DNA from: Cyathus striatus
Lineage: Eukaryota; Basidiomycota; Agaricomycetes; Agaricales; Nidulariaceae
Assembly (NCBI GenBank): GCA_025738555.1
Contig: JAOVFP010000002.1
Coordinates: 7,564,001 to 7,628,000, forward strand
Direction: 5' to 3'
Length of the DNA: 64,000 bases
The notes beneath the pieces are model-generated. The model did not search any database. It saw only the letters and a list, made by a program, of their open reading frames with translations, and had not been told where the DNA came from. Below, piece after piece: positions 22,665 through 34,349 of the stretch (positions are counted from its first letter, which is position 1; every line of letters starts with the position of its first letter). The position numbers and the translations under genes were made by a program.

Positions 22665-23020
22665 TGACAGAATAATACTCGATTTAAACCATCACATTCA
22701 CATGCAGGACCGGGATCTCAAAGTTGACTTGGGTTCTGAGTCGTAATGGTACCTTAGTATTTCCCTTGTTTACTTTAAAGAATAATTTACATTGGTGTCA
22801 CAGACGTCCGGATCCTACATGTACACAACGGACACCACAAAAACCCGACAGATCTCAAGACGTTCGAGGAAATCGAAAGATGGTAAAGACAAAGTAACAT
22901 TGTCTAATAGTCATGATGCAGACTTACAGTCCGGAAATCCACTGTAAACGTAAACCTACTTACTAGTCCTTACAAGTCCGTACACAATACTAGTCCACGA
23001 ATCAAATCTGTACGCTGCTA

Positions 23021-23355
23021 TTAGTTTACCTTCCTCCGAGACGCTACCGTATATACAACATCCTGCATCCATCGTCTCAAAGCAGGACCCCATCCTCCAA
23101 ACCGTCTCATTTTCTGTCCTGAGGCATCGCTGCCCACGCCCAATCCAATCCGCTTCATTTTCTCGCAATTTATTCTACGCGCGACGAAATGCAAAGAGAT
23201 GCACCACAAGAAGATACTACTCTTCAAGAAGAACACTTTCGAGAACGTTTCTGAGCATCCGGCCCGGGGACTACATGGCAGCTTAGTTCCGACGAACCTA
23301 CGAAGAGTAAGTAGAACGAGGCGTGGAAAGTACAGCACAAAATGTGGATCAAACC
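23021..23355 (-). pseudogene. Adenylate-kinase-like NTPase, last exon only
   Basis: An orphan copy of exon 4 of the P-loop NTPase family found intact at 48096-48887. It starts at an AG acceptor followed by codons for FDPHFVLYFPRLVL and keeps GLGVGSD and KMRRFGGWG, ending at a stop near 23021. Exons 1-3, including the nucleotide-binding loop, are absent: similarity stops at about 23368, where the sequence switches into the KYAPLFRYGVQ exon relic. The switch looks like an unequal-crossover junction. Confidence 0.75.
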
Positions 23356-23369
23356 CTACCCTTTGCACA

Positions 23370-23468
23370 AGGACGAAGAAATATGCCCCACTCTTTAGAT
23401 ATGGAGTTCAGATGCTCATGAGCAAGACACTTCTTGGTATTGGAAATTTTATCAAGAAGGAAATGTAA
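23370..23468 (+). pseudogene. C-terminal exon relic, VGRDQ family
   Basis: A short exon encoding KKYAPLFRYGVQMLMSKTLL and ending in KKEM then a stop. The same module occurs at 26042-26153, 39058-39166, 42645-42748 and 45972-46085. Here it is detached from the rest of its gene. Confidence 0.5.
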
Positions 23469-23840
23469 GCTGTAATTGATATGTAATGCTCTCTTCCAGC
23501 TAACATGCTTCTTGTTAGAGTCAGCATGCGCTATAGATTCGATTTTCCTGGTTTCAACTTCTGAATCACTTGTAGGTTGAGGCATGCCTATTTATATGTG
23601 CACAGATAATACTTGTGTTCAATAATGCCTCTCTAATCTTGAACAGCGATATATGGTATATAACGAGAAGGAATTGCTTAATACCCTCCTGGTTGAAAGT
23701 ATATGCGTAACTATTCAGAGAGATGTTTGTTGGAGCCAAAAGCTAGAGCGCTAGCGCGTGCTGCAAGTCTGCAACATACGACACTCGTGGGAAAAATGTA
23801 ATAGACGCCCTGCGGCTTCCAAGCTCCGATCACTGCTACG

Positions 23841-24407
23841 TTGAGCCAGTTACTAATAAAGATCGTCGTCTTTCCGCTCTGGCCCTACTTTGTCAACGCA
23901 CCACTCTCCCTCGAGGCAGCCAACCCAGGTGACCTGCTCTCGTACATCTGGTGGACCGCAGTCCTAGACTCCACACCCAATGGTGGGCCTGAGATTCAGA
24001 CAGACAGTTCTACGTGGTGTGGTTTCACGTACGTCATTGTCCCTCTCTCTTCCTCCCTTTGCTCAAGTGGAGTAGGTACACGGTGCTAGATGAAGGCAAC
24101 TCCCACCTACCAGGCTTCTCCCCCAACTTCCAGTCTAACAGCAGCAATAAGCTGCAGTTGCCTCATCAACCCCAGTCTTCAACCTCACGTCCCCCCCATC
24201 ACTCTAGGAACAATCCTTGGCATCCTAGGCCCCTTCCTCGCCACAGCTGCATTTTGGTTCTGCTTATACAAGCGCAAGCAGCCTATTAGTGAAGCATGGA
24301 CTGAGCCTCCCCCGTTCTCATTTGCTTTGAGTCCGTATCAGGGAGTGGAATGGTTGGAGATCGAGCCTTGGGTATGGGTATGGGGTGGGGGAGGGGCGTA
24401 TGGCTGA
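23841..24407 (+). pseudogene. Mid2-like membrane protein relic
   Basis: Paralog of the 956-2434 gene on the opposite strand. Exon 2 (from about 23865) encodes FPLWPYFVNAPLSLEAANPG and ends at a GT donor after GFT. Exon 3 begins YTVLDEGN and includes the membrane helix (LGTILGILGPFLATAAFWFC) followed by YKRKQ. One extra C just before the helix shifts the frame. No exon 1 with signal peptide is present. Colinear with the copy at 43140-43691. Confidence 0.7.
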
Positions 24408-25205
24408 TGTTGGTTCTGACTGTAGTCGGAGTGACTCGCACTGGTGCTTTTGCTGTCGATTCCGCTGGTGGTAGTGGAGGAGGATGCGCACCAGGGGAGA
24501 ATATGGCAATCCATACCTCTTACCCATCCAGGTCCTCCCATGCTAACCTCTGAGGAACGGATGTGAAGAATACGATCCCTCTGCAATCTCCACCTACTTC
24601 CTTTCCTTCCTCCCAGCCCCAACCCCACCTCCCCAGCATCAACTATCCAACGTTCAATGCATGTCACATAGCCTGCAAGCATATTGTCCACGATCACTTA
24701 ATCGTCTATAACAAGGAGTCTGCAGCTTCCAGTAATACACCTTCTCTGAATCAGTCTGACTTGAGCAGGGGTCTGTGATAGGAGGCGCTGGAAGGGTTGG
24801 TTAGAGCTTAGAGAACTTGGGCTCAGGCTGGCGTCAAACAATGACATTTGACGCACACATTCCAAAATTCAAATCGCATCATTTGTTCAGCACGTGGATT
24901 CATTTCACTATGGAAATTGCACCGCCCTGTTTTATCTAAGCGTTCATCATATTTATGCTAACGCTGGCGGCAATTGTATCGCAAACAGCTGCAGTCCACG
25001 ACATTCCAGCTGTGCAAAATCCTGGCTAAACCAACGCTTGATTGTTTTCTTCTGCTTTCTTTTTCTTGTCCTCAGCAGTTCGTGACCAGATGCCATTTTT
25101 CCGTCGAACAGTGAGTTTTTTATATCTCAGATTGTGTGTCGGATGCATAAGCTCCTCAATAACCGTACTAGGCGAACAACCTTCATCCCGAAACGTTAGA
25201 GTCGA

Positions 25206-26153
25206 TGGATGGCGTGAAGGATCATACATCGACCGTGCTTATATCTGAGAGTACTCTCAATGACGTTGGAAGGGACCAGTATGTCAATACGGTCAACCTC
25301 AATGTATACATAATCTCTGCGGATACCATTGTAAGTAAGCTTACAAAATAAAAGTATTGGATCTACTATATGTTCACTGTACCTAGGTAAAAGATATCGG
25401 CGATGGGTTGAATTACTTGCGTGCATGTGATCCTCCTATTATCCATGGTGACTTGAGAAGTGTTAGTAAACCGCACTACAATATGACTCCTTGTTAATAC
25501 TAATTAAATCCATATAATATCAGAATAACATTCTCATTGACGAGGAAGTTGCAGTGCTTCCTGAATTAGGATTATCTTTCATCGTAGACAACTCTGACTT
25601 TACTTTAGCTAAGACTGCAGGGGCATGCAGATGGACTGCTCCCGAAATCATGAATCCGCCAGAGGATGCTGGATTTGATACGTGGGACAATGAAGGATCG
25701 AGCCTAAATATGTTGGTAGAGGACCTTGACGGGTACATCACTGGCAGTAAATATGGATTGACCAAGGATCACGTCGTGCGCCCGGAAGATCCTGGACGAG
25801 GTAACTAAATGTTTTCTTTGCATCATATCAAGCTTGGGTTGCTTATACGCATGATTAGAAGTCGATTGAGATTTTTCTTTTAACGCACACAATGTAGGCG
25901 TAAAGGTCCATATAGATTTTCTAACGTATTCACTGAACCATCTCTTCTAGCATGACGATACAGAATGGATGGTAATGAGAGTTCTCCCCAATTATGCTCA
26001 CAACCGGTCATTGACAAGTCTCTTTTTGTGACATTGGTGTAGGGGGAGCTTGCTCCAGATATGAAGTACCCACCACTTTTTGGACATCGTATTCAGATGT
26101 TTGTGAGCAAGACATGCGTTGCGATTGGAAGCCATACCAGAAAAGTAATGTAA
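25206..26153 (+). pseudogene. VGRDQ-motif / kinase C-lobe gene, copy A
   Basis: Exon blocks: ISESTLNDVGRDQYVNTVNL, then VKDIGDGLNYLRACDPPIIHGDLRS (the kinase alpha-E helix and catalytic loop, with HGDLR for HRDLK), then NNILIDEEVAVLPELGLSF (the DFG position reads ELG) and CRWTAPEIMNPPED (the APE motif). Further downstream are HDDTEWM and the C-terminal exon GELAPDMKYPPLFGHRIQMF ending at the stop at 26151-26153. All of the N-lobe (Gly loop, beta-3 Lys, alpha-C Glu) is missing, so catalysis is not expected. Relative to the 41.4-42.2 kb copy, an internal deletion after NEGSSLN is likely. The coding state is uncertain: introns are plausible, but no complete protein can be asserted. Confidence 0.6.
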
Positions 26154-26279
26154 GCTACAACCTCTAAGACCTATCCATATCCCCGCTTAATGACTTTGTA
26201 TCAGAGTCAGTGTACGCTATAGCTTCTATTTCCCAGACTTCTGAACCATTTATTTAACAATTAATCAATAATATTTATA

Positions 26280-26560
26280 GCTACTAAGCTTGCGGTATTT
26301 CTCTGGGTTGCTTCAGAATTTTAGGAATATACTCGTCATCGATCATACGACGCGCGAAGAAGTCACTACAAATGAGGAACATATGATTAGTAGAAGCACA
26401 AAGCTGAGCTTAATTACCTGTAGTTAGACGACGACCATTTGGAGCATTTAGGTCTTGGGTTCCGGCGATCCTACCTTAACAACCAGGCTATTCCTGTACA
26501 CCAAAAGGGATATAGTGAACATCTTTACGTCTGTCCAAAGCCGCGTATGCGGTATGTTTG
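26280..26560 (-). pseudogene. Unidentified minus-strand gene relic
   Basis: I do not recognise the family. A terminal exon encoding DFFARRMIDDEYIPKILKQP and a stop is preceded by a plausible intron (GTAATT ... TTTGTAG) and by a fragment with RRKDVHYIPFGVQ and DLNAPNGRRLTT that contains in-frame stops. The same pair recurs at 46230-46480, so it belongs to the repeated cassette. Confidence 0.35.
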
Positions 26561-26941
26561 GTGTCCACTGTCAAGGATCCCCCGTACAGTACGCATGTTG
26601 TGAACCTGTGTGATTGTCAGCAGGATTGGATTGGAATCCATAAGAGGATTCGTCTCGAGGTCATGAACCTAGATCTCCATAACCTGTCCTCAACGTAACA
26701 AACGACTGGGAGCGGTGCGGCCTTAATTTATTCATTTTAACGAAGAAGATGATCATAATGGCAATCTTAAGAGGCTTGAAGGAGATAACTGGCTTAAACA
26801 TTGGCATTTCTAATGAGATCGATGTCGGTACTTCGCATCTTCCGCTGCCATTTAATCTTCTTTTACCTTATATCCTAAAATGGTCCTTCACGCGTTTCAG
26901 GACGTCACCAACGCCAGACTTCAAAAATAAAGTAAAAAACA

Positions 26942-26972
26942 TGTAACGTACGTCGCTTCGCGACGCACGTTA
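26942..26972 (-). terminator. Helitron 3' terminal hairpin
   Basis: Twelve-base stem with one mismatch (AACGTACGTCGC / GCGACGCACGTT, loop TTC on the plus strand) adjoining the element end. In rolling-circle transposons such a hairpin marks the 3' end for the Rep protein; here this is inferred from position and family knowledge. It is not a transcription terminator claim. Confidence 0.75.
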
Positions 26973-27045
26973 AAGGGGGAGCTTGATGAATCCTAGTTTT
27001 TAGGATATATATTTTTAATGTGAACAAAATAAGTATATTAATTTT

Positions 27046-30000
27046 CTACAAATCATTGAATACAAATTCACTTAAATCCATTCCATATGTATTTAATTCA
27101 AATCCTAATCTTTCTCGTCTCTCATTGTCTTCTCTAAGCATGCGCATCATTACAGTTTCATCTTTTCTTTGAAGGCGATTATGAGGGAATGGTGAACGAA
27201 AGGCAAGTCCACCTAAAGTTTTGACATGTGAAATGGCTACAAATGAAAGACCATTGACAAAGTCTTTTGGACCTAAGTCAATGGTAGCTCGTTGTAATGT
27301 TAAACCCTGGCTTTTGTGAACAGTAATTGCCCAAGCCAAAGTTAGAGGTAGCTGTGTGTGAGACATGTGTTTCTGAGTTTTGCTCTCCCATCGAGCAGTA
27401 ACAGGTGTAATTGGTACCCAAGAAGAATCTAAGTCTGTCCATTGAGGGATTGTAGGACCTGAGATATAAAAGTAAGTAATTTGAATTAAATAAAATCTAA
27501 ATATCACATACCTGAATATCCTTCACATGATACAAATACAACTGCTGGCAAGTCACCTCTTTGAGGATTAGAAAGTGGATTATACCAAATTCTTTTCACA
27601 ATGCCTTGTGCACCATTTACCAGTCCTGTAATTATGTAGGATTGAATCTAGTATCAAAAAATTACAATGTTAAAACTTAAAATTACCTTTTGCAGTCCAG
27701 AGATTTCTTGTAATCATTACTCTTGCACCTTCACACAAAAGAATTTCAGGGTCAAGCCCTTCAGCATCCTCTTCAGAGGCCTTTTTAGCTTCCACACAGT
27801 TATTCTTGGCTAAACAACGAACTACAGGCTTGCCCAGTAGTGCAAGTCTTCTTATATTTAGCAGGGAAACTGAATCACGAGTTGGAAGAAGGTGCAGAGC
27901 ATCATTGAAGAGCAAGTGTTCTTCAGGTGTAAGATGGTCCCAGAAACATGTTGAGAAGAGATCATAGTCAGCTGGAGTGGTGGAATATGTGCACAAACGA
28001 AGAAGTGCATCACGAAAGGCAATTTGTAATGGATCATCTCCTGCTTGACGAAAAACTGTCTTTAAGGTGATAGATTGTGTAAATGATTCATAGGCATGTC
28101 TTCCTTCTGAGGATAATCCAGATTGGCCACTGGATATTTTGGAGGAATATAAAGGAGAATCACCAACAGGAGGAAGCTGAGCAAAGTCACCAAAAATAAT
28201 AATTCCAATTCCACCAAACATTTCTGCAGCTCTACTTGGATATGCTTGACGTAAACGGCGATCAATTTGACCCATGCTAGTATGGCCAACCATTGACTTC
28301 TCATCTAGTATCAAAAGTTGAACATCCTTCCAACGTGTTTGAAAGCGAGTAAGAGAAGCTTGGGATAGTTGACTAAAGGTTCCTTTAACAGGAATCATGC
28401 AAGCAAAATTTATAGTCCAGCCACGAATACCAAAAGCTGCCACACCTGTTGGAGGCATATGAATTACAGGATCAGATGTGGCATCAGGAAATAAATTGTG
28501 AATTGCTGTTGAAATTGCCCAAATAATGAAGGACTTTCCAGTACCAGCTGTGCCATCAACATTTAGATGAAGTGGAGAAGAATATTCACCACCGTGTATA
28601 ATTTTTTTGATATAAGCCATAACCTGTAAAAAGACTTTTTGCTGATCCCCTTTAAGCTGGTGATAGTCTACTTCTGGAAGAGTCTGTATAAGATCATTTG
28701 GTGACTCCTTTACTTTTCCTGTAAGCCAGACAGTAGCTTCTTCTAAAATATTAATTTGAGGAGTGTGAGAAATCCAGTCATACTCCAAATCTAAATCACG
28801 TCGTCCTAAATTTCTAGTAATAGATTCTGTAACTTGATTTGGACCACGTGCAGCTTCTAGCATCCATTCAGCAAGGTAAGGTTCATCTTCATTATCCTCA
28901 TCATGTAAAGACTCTGAGTCTGATTCATCACTTTCAATATCTGAATCATTGGTCTCAGACAATTGAAGTGGAAGAGTATCATCAAAGTGAACATGATGAA
29001 GATCAAGACAGTAAGTGCCATATGCAGTTCTCCAATCTGGACAACCATTTAAAAGATCTTGTACTTTCTGAAATGGATGATGAAGAATCATTCTTGCATA
29101 GCAATATTTCTCATATGTTTCTGTGTCACTTGGATCAGGTTTATATTGAGGCCAAATTGACACAACATAAGGTTTGGCCTGTCTTTTTCCATGCTTAATA
29201 TATTTTCCACTTCTCCAATCCCGGTTTGTAGCAAAGTCAAGCAAAGTAATACTTTGCAAATCATCAGTGGGTGGACGTTTAATATAGTGTTGCAAAACAC
29301 CAAGTTTCTCCACATTGGACCTAGTAAAGTTCACAAGGAAACTTTCATCTGGGTCAACACAGACATTTCGAAGAACTCGAGAAGAATGAATTAATGGACA
29401 CCCAAGAAGAATGTGGCAAGTTTCCTGAGCAGATATATCACGCTCAGACACAAATGTGGAGAGAGTCTTCTGATATGCTACTCCTGCACGATCTGTATTT
29501 TCAAGGCATGAAATTGCAGTTTGTAATGCTTGCTGGTGGCCAGAAGACATACTCTCTCCTTTGCTTGCATATTTTGCTGCATATGAAACAACTGCCTCAC
29601 GGTTAATTACTGGGCAACAATCAATGTTTGCTCGCCAACCCAAAATAAATCCAATATTGTGTGGATTTAGTATTGCATCATTGCGCTTGGGATGATACTC
29701 TGCAAAATCACGTCCAGGTTCTTTGCTGTATACAGATGCATTCCTACATTGTTTAGGAAATCCAAACTGACAAAATATTTCACCAGTATCTTTTTTCTTT
29801 CTTTGACAATAGGAAGGAGTGCATTTTGTATGGCGTTGAAGACGATTCAGCATTTCAGCTAGTTCACGTTTGGTATCTTTTAGTGTGTTGAACAATCGTG
29901 CTGATGGATGTATATCAGCTGGTTGAAGATATGGATCAGGATTCCAAGTAGAAATGTGATTATCCCAAAAGTCAAGCCATTTCTGCACTTCCACAGGATT

Positions 30001-32622
30001 AGGAGTGTCCAATGTATCAACTGATGGTGCATCATTTAGCCACAAAAATCCATGAACATGACTGCTTCCACGATGTTGCCATTCATAACACCACCAGAAA
30101 TCTTTAACATTCCACTTGGGCTGAAGATACACCTTAAAAAAAATTTCCCAACGTTTTTGAAAGTAATAAGCAGCAATTGCTGGATTGTTATTGAGATTGT
30201 TCAGGCGCGTGAGATAAGAATGAGCATTTTCTGGTTCTTCTGCATTATAATTTGGCATATGCTTGTGTAGATCTGGCCACTGTATGTCTGCTGAAGAAGC
30301 AGTAATAAACAAATGAGGTGAGCCACATTCTGGAGAGCGAATTTGTGCAATGAGATCTCTTTGAGCCTTGTGCCAGAAGGGTTTTGATCCTTGAAGCTTT
30401 TCTGCAGCATGGGATAAGCAATTCATAAGCCCATGAGCTTCATTATTGTCCAGCATCTCTCTGATATCCTCAACAGTTAGGTGACGATCATCCTTGTGAG
30501 TTGTTAAGTACCATGAAGATGCTTTCTTAGCTGCTTGTCTCATAATAGTATTGAGTGACCAATAACAAAATCTAGGGTGACATGCAAAATGGCCACCTTT
30601 GTAACGTATTAAATGTGCAGCCCATTCAGCCATAGTCATTTTTTTATCACAGGATGCATGATAATCAGCTTGGCCAGTTGGAAATAGTGTAGGAAATGCA
30701 TCAATAGCAATCTTTTCTGCAGTGTATTCATTGATAGGAGTTCCATGAATACATGGAATAGTTAGAATTATATCACTATCATCATTCATTGCTGCCATTC
30801 TAAGTTGCTCCATTTCAGTTTGTGCTACTTGTACCTGAGGTACAAAACCATGTGAAAATAGAGGCTGTGATGGATCATTTGCAGAATTATCTGAACCTGC
30901 TTGTGGAGGACCCAAATCTTCTGGGAGATCAGGCATATCCTCTACTTGAAGAGTGTGAACACGAGTATGTACAGAAGCATCAACAGGCAGCTGATCCAAT
31001 GCATTTTGATCAATCTGAACAGAATGTGTACAAAATGTAGGATGGTATTGAGTTAGAAACTCCAACCACTCTCGAATGACTGCTCTGTGTACACGGAAAT
31101 CCTTATAAATTTGATTATTTGTACCCTCTTCAATGCCATGATGACGCATGATAATGATATCACAATCTTCAGGTAGAAGAGGAAGACGTGTGTATAAGGT
31201 AAGAGTGTCACGTGGAAAGTTGCAGATATGCCCAGTATATTTAAATTGCCCTCCACGTACTTGCCACAACTGAATAATAGCATGAATAGGAGATATTAAC
31301 ATCTCTTCCATTTGTGTCAATGGTTGAAGTCCAGGATTAAGTGTAAATGCATCAGGACCTGGATCCATTGCATTGATAGCCTGAAATCTGGAATCACGTT
31401 GACATTTTGAACATATGCCATTTTTGAGATTCAAATCAAACCATTCTTCATTACATGCTGTACAGACCTCCAAATTTATTCTCATAATTTCTTCACAAAA
31501 ATTTTGCAACAATACTTTATCTTCATCTGACACAGCAGATTCAGACAATGGAGAAAGTGGTTGCAGTGGAGAATTTTCAATGTGATTCTGTACTGCAGGT
31601 TGTAATAATGGAGAATTTGGTTGTAGTGGAGGGTTTTCAAAGTGCTCAGGTACTACCAGTTCAGGAATTTGATGTTCCAAGTCATTAATTGCAGCTTGAG
31701 CAATTCGTTGCTGATTTAACCGTGCAGTGTGATCACATCTTTTCCTTCTGCATTGTTCACAGGTTTGCATATTTCCAAAATCAACTTCATTAATCCAATG
31801 CCTACCAACAGTACACCAAAGCTGATTAGGATCAAATGGATGTATTTCATGTGCAATGGAACCTCGAACATGTCTATGCCGTAAGCGCTGTTGAGGTGCC
31901 ACTGGAGGTGGTGGATCTGGTAATGGATTTGGTGGTGGATCTGGTAGTGGATCTGGTAATGGATCTGGCAATGGAATTGGTGATGGAGGCAGCAACAGGT
32001 CCAGAAATGGATTTGGCAATGGGTCTGGTAACAGAGGTGATAAAGGAGGTGGCAGCAATGGGTCCAGAAATGGATTTGATAATGGACCTGGTGACAGGTC
32101 AGGTAGTGGATTTGGTGATGGAGGCAGTAATGGGTCCAGAAATAGGCCTGGTAATGGGTCCAGTAAAGGGTCTGGTAATGGAGGTGATAATGGTGGAAGT
32201 AATGGATCCAGAAATGTGTTTGGTAATGGGTCTGGTAAAGAGCTTAGTAATTGTGGTGATAATGCATCAGGTAATGGAGTTGGCATTTGTGGTGGTGATG
32301 GAGCATGTGAAGAAAGAGATGAATGAGGGGGTAATGGAGGTGAAGGGTACCCCAAAAAGAGATCTTGTGAAGACTGTGAAAGAGGAGCAAACAGACGTCT
32401 AGGTTGAGGAATCAATTCTTCATCAGAGTCCAAATCCATGTTGTCCAAATCTAATTGACTGGATTGCAAGTGAGCAGCAACTGGAGAGTGCAGTGGAAAA
32501 TTAATGCGAGTCCTTTTATTATGTTCTTCACGGGTTGCAGGTGTGGCAGGTGTACGCTGTGAATATGAATGACTTGCACTGCTTTGTGGTGTAAAGGGAA
32601 CTGTAGTTGAATTTGTAAACAT
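27046..32622 (-). CDS. Helitron Rep-helicase (Pif1-type)
   Basis: Three exons, 32622-27687, 27625-27512 and 27458-27046, with GT-AG introns in phase, give about 1820 residues without a stop. Residues about 75-235 are a Pro/Leu-rich degenerate repeat. Cys-rich stretches (CEQCRRKRC near 310, CSKC near 400) suggest zinc binding. A Helitron N-domain follows, with the HUH-like motif HRGSSHVHGFLW near 853 and the Rep tyrosine motif YAAKYASK near 1012. The helicase half has Walker A GTAGTGKS near 1360, Walker B LLILDEKSM near 1440, GDFAQLPPVG, and motif VI VHKSQGLTL in the last exon. The protein would nick, unwind and ligate DNA for rolling-circle transposition. All key motifs are present, so the element may be autonomous. 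Confidence 0.9.
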
Positions 32623-33558
32623 TACAGAAATCTATAAGCAATGATTAAACTATATACCATTATTATGCTGATTTGTAGGAGTAAATGATGGTTGGGATGG
32701 CTGCAAAATTTGAGAGAGTTCTAGGATTCACTGGAGTTGGAAGAGGTATGCAAGATGGGCCAGAATTAGACTGAGACATTGTTAAAGACTCAGAACAATC
32801 TTGAAGCAGGAAATGGCAGTGGTAAACAAATCTTGAGTATTTTACACTTGCAACAGGGTTGAACCTGTGTTCTTTGTTATGTACTCAAGAGAATTCACCT
32901 GAAGAAATCACCGCAAGACAGCCTGCTGTGGAATTTTAAATTCCAGTGCTTATTGACACCTCTTTATCACCCCTTTTCTGTATAGACAGGTGGAAGTGAT
33001 GGTGAGAATGTAGTAAAAGGTACTTAAGCACCAGCAATGACCATGGAGTGAGAGAGGTCCAGGCAAATCCAATTCAATAGAATGGAAATGCTTTTAGGCA
33101 ATAGCAAACTGAGGCTATGCAGATAGACTTCACAACTCTGTAGGCTTGTTCTATTCAGGTTTCACCTCTTAATTACTAACAAAGCCAGAAATTGCACAAC
33201 AGAAGCTAGAAAGAAGTGTTATAGTAATGGAATGATGGAATGTAGAGAAGAAGAAAGTTATTGACAATGAGTGAACATCTGTTGATGATGGGAATGTGTA
33301 TATACATAAGGTTTGATAGCACTTTTAGTGTTTTGCAGTGCAGACAACACGAGTGCGATGCACAAATTCAAGCGTCGCGGAGAAATCTGAGCATGGCTGG
33401 CAAATCTAACGAGTATTTCGGAGAAATCCGAGAATTGCGGAGAAATCCGTGCATTGCGGAGAAATCCGAGCGTTGCGGCAAAATCCGTACGTACATGCAC
33501 AGCCACTACGCATTTTCGCTCGCCAATGCAGACAAATAGGGGGAGCAAGCTCCCCCAA
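32623..33558. other. Helitron 5' untranslated/terminal region
   Basis: About 930 bp between the start codon and the 5' end of the element. It contains no gene. A 19-bp tandem repeat lies at 33417-33492 and the palindrome GGGGGAGCAAGCTCCCCC is at about 33539-33556. The promoter of the Rep-helicase gene is expected here, but I cannot point to its elements. Confidence 0.6.
33417..33492. repeat. 19-bp tandem repeat in Helitron 5' region
   Basis: Four units with a 19 bp period around the core GCGGAGAAATCCG, and one degenerate unit near 33375. They sit 70-140 bp inside the element's 5' end. Confidence 0.75.
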
Positions 33559-33756
33559 TAAATAAGACAGGTTTACCATTGACATTATGCTAATCCATAC
33601 ATGGCTCGGTGACTTTCCAATGTCGTCCTCCGAGAAGTACGCTTGAGAATTCAGGTACACGGTCTATTCATATGTATTCCAATTCTAAGAATCTATGAAG
33701 ATCATGTATGATTCATCCGAGATCGTTCTCATTTATAATAATACTCGATTTAAACC

Positions 33757-34237
33757 ACTACATGGCGGCTCTGTTCCGACGAGCCTACGAAGAGTACGTA
33801 GAACGAGGCATTGGAAGTAAAGCACGAAATGTGGATCCAACCCTACCCTTTGCACTTAGCGACGAGTTTCAGACAGAGAAGAGAAACGCACATATAACAT
33901 CCGTAGTAGAAGCCTGCACAATCGGACCAATAGACCATTCGAAGTTGCCATCGATTACCCAGCTGTCTTTGTGCGTCTCGAGAACAGCTGTGATTTGGCT
34001 TTTAGTTCGTCCTCTGGGGTTTGTGTCCATCCTGGTTGCCAGAAGAGCTCATCAAGACATAGATAAGGTACGCCCAGGGTTTTGGCGAGAGCTGTTGCAA
34101 TCGTACTCTACCAGGGAGTGCAGCTATAAGCGGGGGAAGGAACTACTTATGGGAATCTTACCTTTCCTGTACCTGTTTACCAGATAGCACAGATCAATAA
34201 TGAGAACTGCTGTGACATGTCGTACATAGTACATACA
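33757..34237 (-). pseudogene. Adenylate-kinase-like NTPase relic, truncated at both ends
   Basis: Contains the first part of exon 4, exon 3 and the 11-nt exon 2 (34172-34162, GTACAGGAAAG) of the P-loop NTPase family. Exon 1 is lost beyond about 34237 and the end of exon 4 is lost at about 33757. A single-base deletion in exon 3 (CAAATC instead of CAAAATC on the coding strand) breaks the frame. It preserves the splice sites of the intact copies, so decay is recent. Confidence 0.75.
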
Positions 34238-34285
34238 TCGGGGTAAGGCAGTGAATCAAGCGCATTGTATGCAGGATCGCCATGT

Positions 34286-34343
34286 TCAATCGATCGCCTG
34301 AGTCACTTCCTCGCGAAGCTTCTCCTGTACCTCTAGGTGGAAC
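34286..34343 (-). pseudogene. Cytochrome P450 fragment
   Basis: About 57 bp encoding HLEVQEKLREEVTQAID then a stop, matching the region after the oxygen-binding helix in the P450s at 55-60 kb (HPEVQEKLRREVSEAF). It sits at the edge of a membrane-protein relic, so it marks a recombination joint rather than a gene. Confidence 0.55.
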
Positions 34344-34349
34344 GCAAGT

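Larger units (their letters stand above)
26939..33558 (-). mobile_element. Helitron (Helitron2-like) element
   Basis: About 6.6 kb. The ends were set by comparison with the empty paralogous site at about 46845-46860: host sequence TCAAAAATAAA-TAAAAA breaks at 26938 and resumes TAAATAAGACAGG at 33559. On the element strand the 5' end is GGGGGAGCTTGCTCCCCC after TT. The 3' end has CAAGCTCCCCC followed by a strong hairpin (AACGTGCGTCGC, GAA, GCGACGTACGTT) a few bases before the junction. The inverted GGGGGAGCTTG/CAAGCTCCCCC pair, with the hairpin outside only the 3' copy, is the asymmetric-TIR layout of Helitron2/Helentron elements. No target duplication is made. One coding gene occupies most of the interior. 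Confidence 0.85.

Noticed and set aside
24338..24697. Minus-strand frame with THTQG and Ser-rich sequence across the membrane-protein relic
   Set aside because: Antisense to the relic's tail and downstream duplicate; no splice-supported model and the same shadow appears in each duplicate.
31836..32402. 188-codon plus-strand frame rich in Met, Val and Asp
   Set aside because: Shadow of the Pro/Leu-rich repeat region of the Helitron Rep-helicase on the opposite strand.
33375..33492. Regular repeats resembling a CRISPR array
   Set aside because: Units are head-to-tail without spacers and lie in a eukaryotic transposon; it is a minisatellite.
33708..34187. 159-codon plus-strand frame MIHPRSFSF...
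   Set aside because: Antisense to the NTPase relic; the minus strand shows conserved motifs and splice sites.
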